Both the position numbers and the translations under genes were made by a program. Shown piece after piece: positions 30,226 to 38,100 of a stretch of DNA of 64,000 nucleotides. Position 1 is the stretch's first letter, and each line of letters begins with the position of its first letter. The notes beneath the pieces were generated by a model. The model made no database searches and was not told the origin of the DNA. It saw nothing but the letters and a program-made list of their open reading frames with translations. The stretch spans positions 57,248,363 to 57,312,362 of the forward strand of contig OZ025241.1 in NCBI GenBank assembly GCA_964019155.1. Reading direction: 5' to 3'. The stretch is from Osedax fenrisi. Lineage: Eukaryota > Annelida > Polychaeta > Sabellida > Siboglinidae.

Positions 30226-31999
30226 CATCATTATTATTATTGATATTATTATTATTATTATTATTATTTTTATTTATTCATCACGATCACCCTTATTGAT
30301 ATATACTTTTAATTAACAAATATTATATTATATAAAATATCATATATAAATTATACATATCTTACATATGATTTCTAATATATTAAGAAATCATTTTAAT
30401 ATAATTAATACATATATGTATTTATAAATATTTAATATAAGTATATCATTTATTAAATTATGTGTTTTGTATTTATTTTATTATACATATATATATATAT
30501 ATATATTATTATATATTTTTTTATGGAGTTATTTCATCTGTCATCCAAGTTTAGTTTTCACTTATGGTCTAATAAATGATAAATAATTAAGGAATCTAAT
30601 ATCCCTATATATAAATAATCACTATATATAATCATAGCATGCAGTGCATCAATACACAAGAAATGCCATACAAAGATTCTCAGTATATGTCCAGGAAGCA
30701 TTTCGGACACAAAGGAATCCAAGGTTAACAATCTCGGATTACCTTCACCACCATAATTAATTACACACTCTACTACTACTACTGATATATATAATATATT
30801 TATATATATATATATAATATATATATTTATATACATAATTATAATTATACATAATAATATTTACCTTCTAAGCTCATTATTTGATAAATATAAATATTTC
30901 TTAATTATTAATAATACATTCTTTAAAAGTTAACTTCATATTTGTTAATAATAAAGTCGAATAAGTATTAATATATGAATTATATAAAGAAATTTAATAT
31001 TTTCATTTTCTAATCATTATCATACATACAAAACCTATTATCATATTACAGGAGTATATAAATATTTCCTTTAATTTGTATATAAATAAGAGGAAATATT
31101 TTCAAATTTATATATTCTTTATATTATGAATTCTGAAGAGGTATTTTCCTTTTATGTAAATTTTAAAATAATACGAAACACTGCTCCTTAGTCGCTGCAT
31201 TGTTACATTGTATAATCAATTACATAAGTATATAATATTATCTCGAATGCAGATGATAACCGAAAGATTCAAAATAAACGTCCCGCATCGGTTCAAAGTT
31301 CATAACTATATGTCACCGACGTTCTGCGATCATTGCGGGGTTCTGCTGTATGGTCTATTTCGTCAAGGACTCAAATGTCCAGGTACTGTAAACGTTCACG
31401 AATGTCAATCTCCTTTAATTCTCTATAGTCTTTGAATGCTGATAATATAAACTCTGTACCTCCCAACCCACTGATAACATAAACTATATGGTCTTTCAAT
31501 GATTATAGATTGCAATACGAATTGCCATAAAAAATGTGAGAAATATATGCCTAACCATTGCGGACTAAATAAGAAAATCTTTGCCGATATTTTCACAAAG
31601 ATGGTAGAAGAGAGCAAAGAAAATAAGGTGAAATCAACGGAACCCATCAAGGTTACATACAAACTATTCCTCTTATTTCCGGAAGGTGTAGTTATATTTA
31701 ACCATGCCTGCTTCTACGATGACAGGCAATCGATTCAAGTCAAGATATAGAGAAAGAAGGTGGTTACACTTTGAACGATTTCAATATTCTGAAGGTCGTC
31801 GGTAAAGGAAGCTACGGAAAAGTGAGTGATGGTCAATTTATCATAAAATGTTCATTTCTCATTTATTTTTGTATATAAACTATATTAACTATAAAATGAT
31901 ATTAATTAATGAGTTGATGAATCTAATTATTTTAATAATTACATCTGTAATTATAATAAGTATTTATTTTATTTTTTAATAATAAAATAATGATTAGTA

Positions 32000-32030
<31 letters not shown>

Positions 32031-35000
32031 AATACTAAAATTAAGTTCATAAATAACATAATTTTTATTTAACTCTAAATTACAAAAAAATTATTTATAT
32101 ATATATATATATTTACTATGGTTACTATGGTTTAAATTCTTTACTATACACCTGATTTTTTTTTCCGAATCAATGAGTAAGACAAAAATATCACTGAAAT
32201 ATATATATATATATATCGGAATATAAAAACACAGAATTGTACATATAATAAAGTTAATATATCAGTAGATATAGGGAGATACATTTGTAATTCCTATTAT
32301 TTTATATTAAAAGATATTTATTTAAACAATATACATTATTTATTGGAATGAATTCATTTTAAATGTATGCGTACACATTTAAATTGACTTAAATATTCAA
32401 TCAGCGTGTTCCTATACAATCATCTACACCACACATTCACATAGAGCCTAACTTATAGTATCAATATCAAAAGTTTACATACTTTTTGTAGAAAATTATG
32501 TTCCTATCTTTTACATGTAAACTCCATTAAGGTTACCTCTCTCTTTAATGATGTAATTAATGGGTGGTGCTCTCCCTTAGGTAATGCTTGTGGAACTGAA
32601 GCGAGATGGAGTGTTCTACGCGATGAAAGCTCTCAAGAAGGATGTAGTGCTGGAGGATGACGATGTCGAATGTACTATGATTGAGAAGAGAGTCCTTGGC
32701 ATCGGAAAGCTACACCCCTACCTCACTAAATTACATAGCACCTTCCAGTCTAAGGTGTGTGTAAGAGGAAGTATATTTAATGACCCTTAAGAGAAGAAAA
32801 AAATACTGCATCTCTACCTCACAATAATATGAATATGTAGATTTAATCTGAATACATATAGCTATCTGAATACATATAGCTATTATACTTTAATGCATAT
32901 ATAATACGAAAAAATATATATATATATATTATATAATACTTACATTTTTTATTTAATAATTTGTATTATTACATATAATTATATTTATATCCATTACGTA
33001 ATGCACATATTAATCCGGTACTATGTATTGTGTGTGTGTATATTTATCGACTACCCTTCTCTCTACTGCCTGTTTATATCCTCTCTGCTTCCCTTCCACA
33101 GAGCCATCTGTTCTTCATCATGGAGTACATAAACGGGGGTGATCTGATGTTCCACATTCAGCAAAGTCAGCGCTTTTCAATGGAGCGAGCTCGTTTCTAC
33201 GCCGCAGAGCTAGTATGCGCCCTACAGTTCCTGCATAGACATGACATCATCTACAGGTACTATTAGTAGACAGGATGTAGTGTCACCAGGTAGTTATATC
33301 CTACCTCATCATGTAGTGGCAGGCTGTGTATGTACTCGTGTTCACTCTTCGTTATAATATTGCTCATGTAGGAAAATTATTATATAATATTTAAATTTAT
33401 TAAAAATAAAGCCTTTATTATTGAATAAAGCCTTATCTTGTATAAAATATATATTAATATTTTAAAAATAATATGTAATAATGTGAATTAATTTATCATA
33501 TTTTATAGGAATTATATAGTATCAAATAATTAGTCTATGTAATGTATATACATTTTATTATTTTTTACCTTATTTAATCATTTACTATTTATAAAATATT
33601 TATTAAACGTTAAAAAATTTTAATATATTTATATATTAGAAATTAATAAAATTTATATTTACAATAAATTTCATTATATAGGGTAAATAGAAATTTAATA
33701 TAATTATAATATTATTGATAATATGGTATATATATTATTATATGTATTAATAAAATAGCTCATAGCATATCATATATATATATAATTATATATAAAAATA
33801 CTAGAGAAATGCATATCCTGACAGAGATTTGAAGTTAGATAATGTCCTGCTTGATAAAGATGGACATGTAAAACTTGCAGATTTCGGAATGTGCAAAGAA
33901 AGGGAGAAACATGATTCAAAAGCTTCTACGTTTTGTGGAACCCCAGATTACATAAGTCCGGAGGTTAGTTTAAAAATCTTTAATTTGTAGTATATTCATG
34001 CATAGTTTTTTATATTTATATGATGATGATATTAGTTTTATTAAGCACTAAAATAGAGTCATGTGAGGGAAAAAAATAATAATAAGATAATAATAATACG
34101 ATAACAATTTAATGATAATATACATTAAATATAACACGGACACAAATTATAAGTGATATAGAGGAGTTTAATATACTACAGACTGCATTGATATAGTGTA
34201 GTGTTATATACTACAGACTGAATTGATATAGTGGAGTGTTATATACTACATTTATATAATGAAGTTTATCATTTATTTTTTTTATAATCATAATTCAATA
34301 AATTTCTTAATTAAAATTTACAAATTAAATTTATAAAATATTAAATTTTTGTAATTTGATCAACTCAATATTTTCAATTTTCTGAAATAATATCACAACC
34401 CCTACATTAGAAACTTTATTTCTATTAATTTCTATAAATATACCGATACCCCATTCATCAGCAATTAACGTAATTACGATTAACGAGTACTTAATTGAAT
34501 TTGTATCTGCTATTTGTACTAATACGAATCGTGGTTCAATACATATATTTATTATGATCATGATCATACCTAATTACATATTCCAGTGACGAGTTCGTCA
34601 TAGTGGCAATATGATACTTTTGCTTGCAAATCATTTTCCATCGTGTCACAGATTCTCGATGGTTGCAAGTACAACGAGAGCGTGGACTACTGGTCATTCG
34701 GAGTGCTGCTGTACGAGATGCTCATAGGTCAGTCTCCGTTTCACGGGGATGACGAGGAAGACCTGTTCCTCTCCATCCGTAAGGACAATCCTCACTATCC
34801 GCCTTGGTTGAATATTGACGCTAACAAAATACTCTCTCAGGTTACCGTGAATGTCGAATGTAAAAATGATCCATTATTATTTACACATATGTTTATAATT
34901 AATATCATTAGTTTAGATAATGAAAAAATAGAAATTTAAAATTATTACAATATTATAGATAAGATAATGTATATAGATAAGTATATATTATGACATTCAT

Positions 35001-35144
35001 TTTATTTTTATTGATAGAGGTTATAAATAACAGCATATTAATTGTAAACAATCAACTAAACAGATATTTTAATCGTTTTCTTAAATAAACCTCGAACCTA
35101 TTATAGTGAATGAAAGTGAAATATCTGTCATAACATTATTGCAG

Positions 35145-35191
<47 letters not shown>

Positions 35192-38100
35192 TATATATAT
35201 ATGCTTACTCTGCTTATTTCGGGATTCCGGTTTCCCGGACAGTGAAATATCTTCAAACATCATGATTCATTGAATCAATGAATGATGAGTATAAAGAAAG
35301 ATTCAATGAACAAATGAGTATAATTATATCTATAGCTATGAATATACTGGTTTGCTGGTATAATGGTATCGCGTTCTACTGTCTGATATAACTTTCAGAT
35401 GGCCTTACTCATCTTTTATTTACATGAGTAAGTTTCCAAAGAACATGATACGAAACAACTTCATCATCTTTACGTAGGCATTATCTGGCAAACTTTAAGC
35501 ATCCACGTATGATATTTGTAGATGATTTTTATATATCCCTATAAAGTACTTCGCATTATTCGTAGAAATTATAGTGTAGGTGTCATCTAGTTTTTGAGTA
35601 GTATCTTTGTGAAGATCCATGTCTCACATCCGTACAGCAGAACCGATTCAAATGTTAATTGCATAAGCATGATTTTTAGTTTCCTACTAAGAGTTGATTT
35701 CCAGATATTCCTTATTGGATGACACATTCTCCAAACAAATGCTTTTCTGATTTTCAAAGTTGGTGTACTGCTACCCAGTATATAATAAATAATAATAATA
35801 AAATCAGATTTGGCAATTGCCTGGGTGAAGGAAGAAGCAGAGCTTATCAATTCTTTCACCCTTTTATGATTACGAGGAGAAAAAAATATATAGGAATATA
35901 ATTAAAATCAAGAAATAGTAGAACAAAAAATAGAGTGAAAAATTAAATTAGTAAAATACATCATCAACTCATAAAGCATAAACAACCATAGTATATCAAC
36001 TTTCTGAATGTGGGTTCATCAATTCCAAAACCTTAGGGAATATACTTTCGCCAATAGTATATACACTGGTAACATTTGGATCCAGCAAATGCATCCGTAC
36101 TACCCGATATAAAATATGACAAATTTATCCATTAAGAGTCAACGAAATACAAAAAAAAAACAAATTCCATAATTATTCTACTACATCTTAATATAAATAT
36201 ATAAATGTAATAAAAGAAAAAAATAATTAAAAATAATTCAATTTTAAATAGTAAAAAATGTATAAGTTTATATTCTTTATAAAGAGTAGAACATGATTTA
36301 GATAACATAATAAAAATACAATAATATTATTAAAAAACTCCTCGTTATCTAATCATCATTATAATAAAATATATAAATATATATAAACATATAATACAAT
36401 TATAATAAAAATATATTAAAAAGTTATAATAAAACAAATAGGAACAAACTATACAACTAAATTATAATAAACATTAAAAACTTAGATTAAAAATAAAAGT
36501 AAAAGTAAAAATTAGAATAATAATAATAATAATAATAATATTATAACAAATTAGTCAATTAAAATTTTAAATAAGTCATTTTAAAAGTAAATTATATTAT
36601 AAGTCGGATAAAAGTTAAATAAAATGATGTCATGAGTCAGCTAATAGTTAAAGTCATAGTTTTATAAAATTATTTAAAAATTAATATAATATACAAAAAA
36701 AATTAATATACCTATGTATATAGTATATATACTATATACACATACCCAGAGGTACTTGAATACTCTTTAGATGTTATCCTTCTATAGTTTTGATTTCAAA
36801 CTGTTGATTGATATTGTAGCCTATTTAATTAGTTTTCCCTGTATTTATTCTTAGTTATACTCATTTTGCTGATTGTTCTACTTTAGTGAACATTTCTTGG
36901 GTTTCTTCGATACATTCACTTACTAATGAAATATTATCTGAGAAGTCCATATCTATAACATTGATATGTGGTACTCTTCTGCTTTATTTTTTTCAATAGT
37001 TGGAAACCTAGCTTATATTCCCTTCCTATTAAAGCTGTTCTCATTACATAATCATGATTATAATCGACAACTAGGATGAAAATATATGAAGTTAATAGAT
37101 CTCCTTGTAAGACACCTGCTAGTTTAGCCAGTTTTGAAAATTTCCTTATCTCCATATGGAGTAATGACTTTGCAAGTAGTATACTAGATATATCTTCTTA
37201 CATTATACTAATAGCCTTTTTATGTTAATTATCATATATATATATATAGTATGACTAGTATAATAACAACTAACATTATTTATTTATCAAATTATATTTA
37301 ATATTATGCATTCATGTGGTAGATTTAACATTACTTCACACCACTAGATATAAATCTTCAACTTATTGATGAGACATATATAATATATTAATACAATAAT
37401 TTTATGAAAAATTAGAGAAATGAATAATTCAATTATTAGTTATAATCTCATAGTTGTAAAATCATACTTTAGACATTATATATTAAAATATTATAATTGC
37501 GGATTAGAGAAGTTATTTTAATATCTAATATATTACTTTATAAATCTTACAATACATAATTGGAAATTTTCTGAAACTATAGTTTTAATATATTATTTAT
37601 TATAAAAAATTGTAATGTTCTCCCATTAATATTTGAAAAATTATCTTGACCTATGCATTTAAATGTTACAGTTACTAGTTAAGAAACCGGAAGATAGACT
37701 GGGAATGCCGACTTGCTTGAAGGGCAATATCCGTGAACATCCATTTTTCAAGGTCATTGACTGGGTTAAACTGGAGAACAGACAGGTAAAGCCCCCATTC
37801 GAGCCTAAAGTGGTTAGTGTCAATATAGTTACTACTAATTAAGAACATATATTAATATAAGTGTATACACAACATAAGTGTAGTATGAATAGAATTAATT
37901 ATGGTAGCATATTCTATGAAATCATATGATTTTATTAATAGCTCATAATAATATATGTTATATTTAGAAAATATTTTAATTTTATCATATTATAATTATA
38001 TATTTTGTGGAATAAAATTAAAATTTTGTTTAAAAAATAACATTAAAATAATAATAATAATTAAAATAATAATAAAAATATAAATAATAATAATAAAAAA

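Noticed and set aside
31652..31725. Read-through coding between PKC exons i and j
   Set aside because: The frame is open but has no family match and hits TAG near 31748; a 74-bp GT-AG intron restores the conserved sequence.
35340..35400. tRNA-like GGTATAATGGTATCGCG
   Set aside because: No B box follows and no cloverleaf can be drawn by eye.
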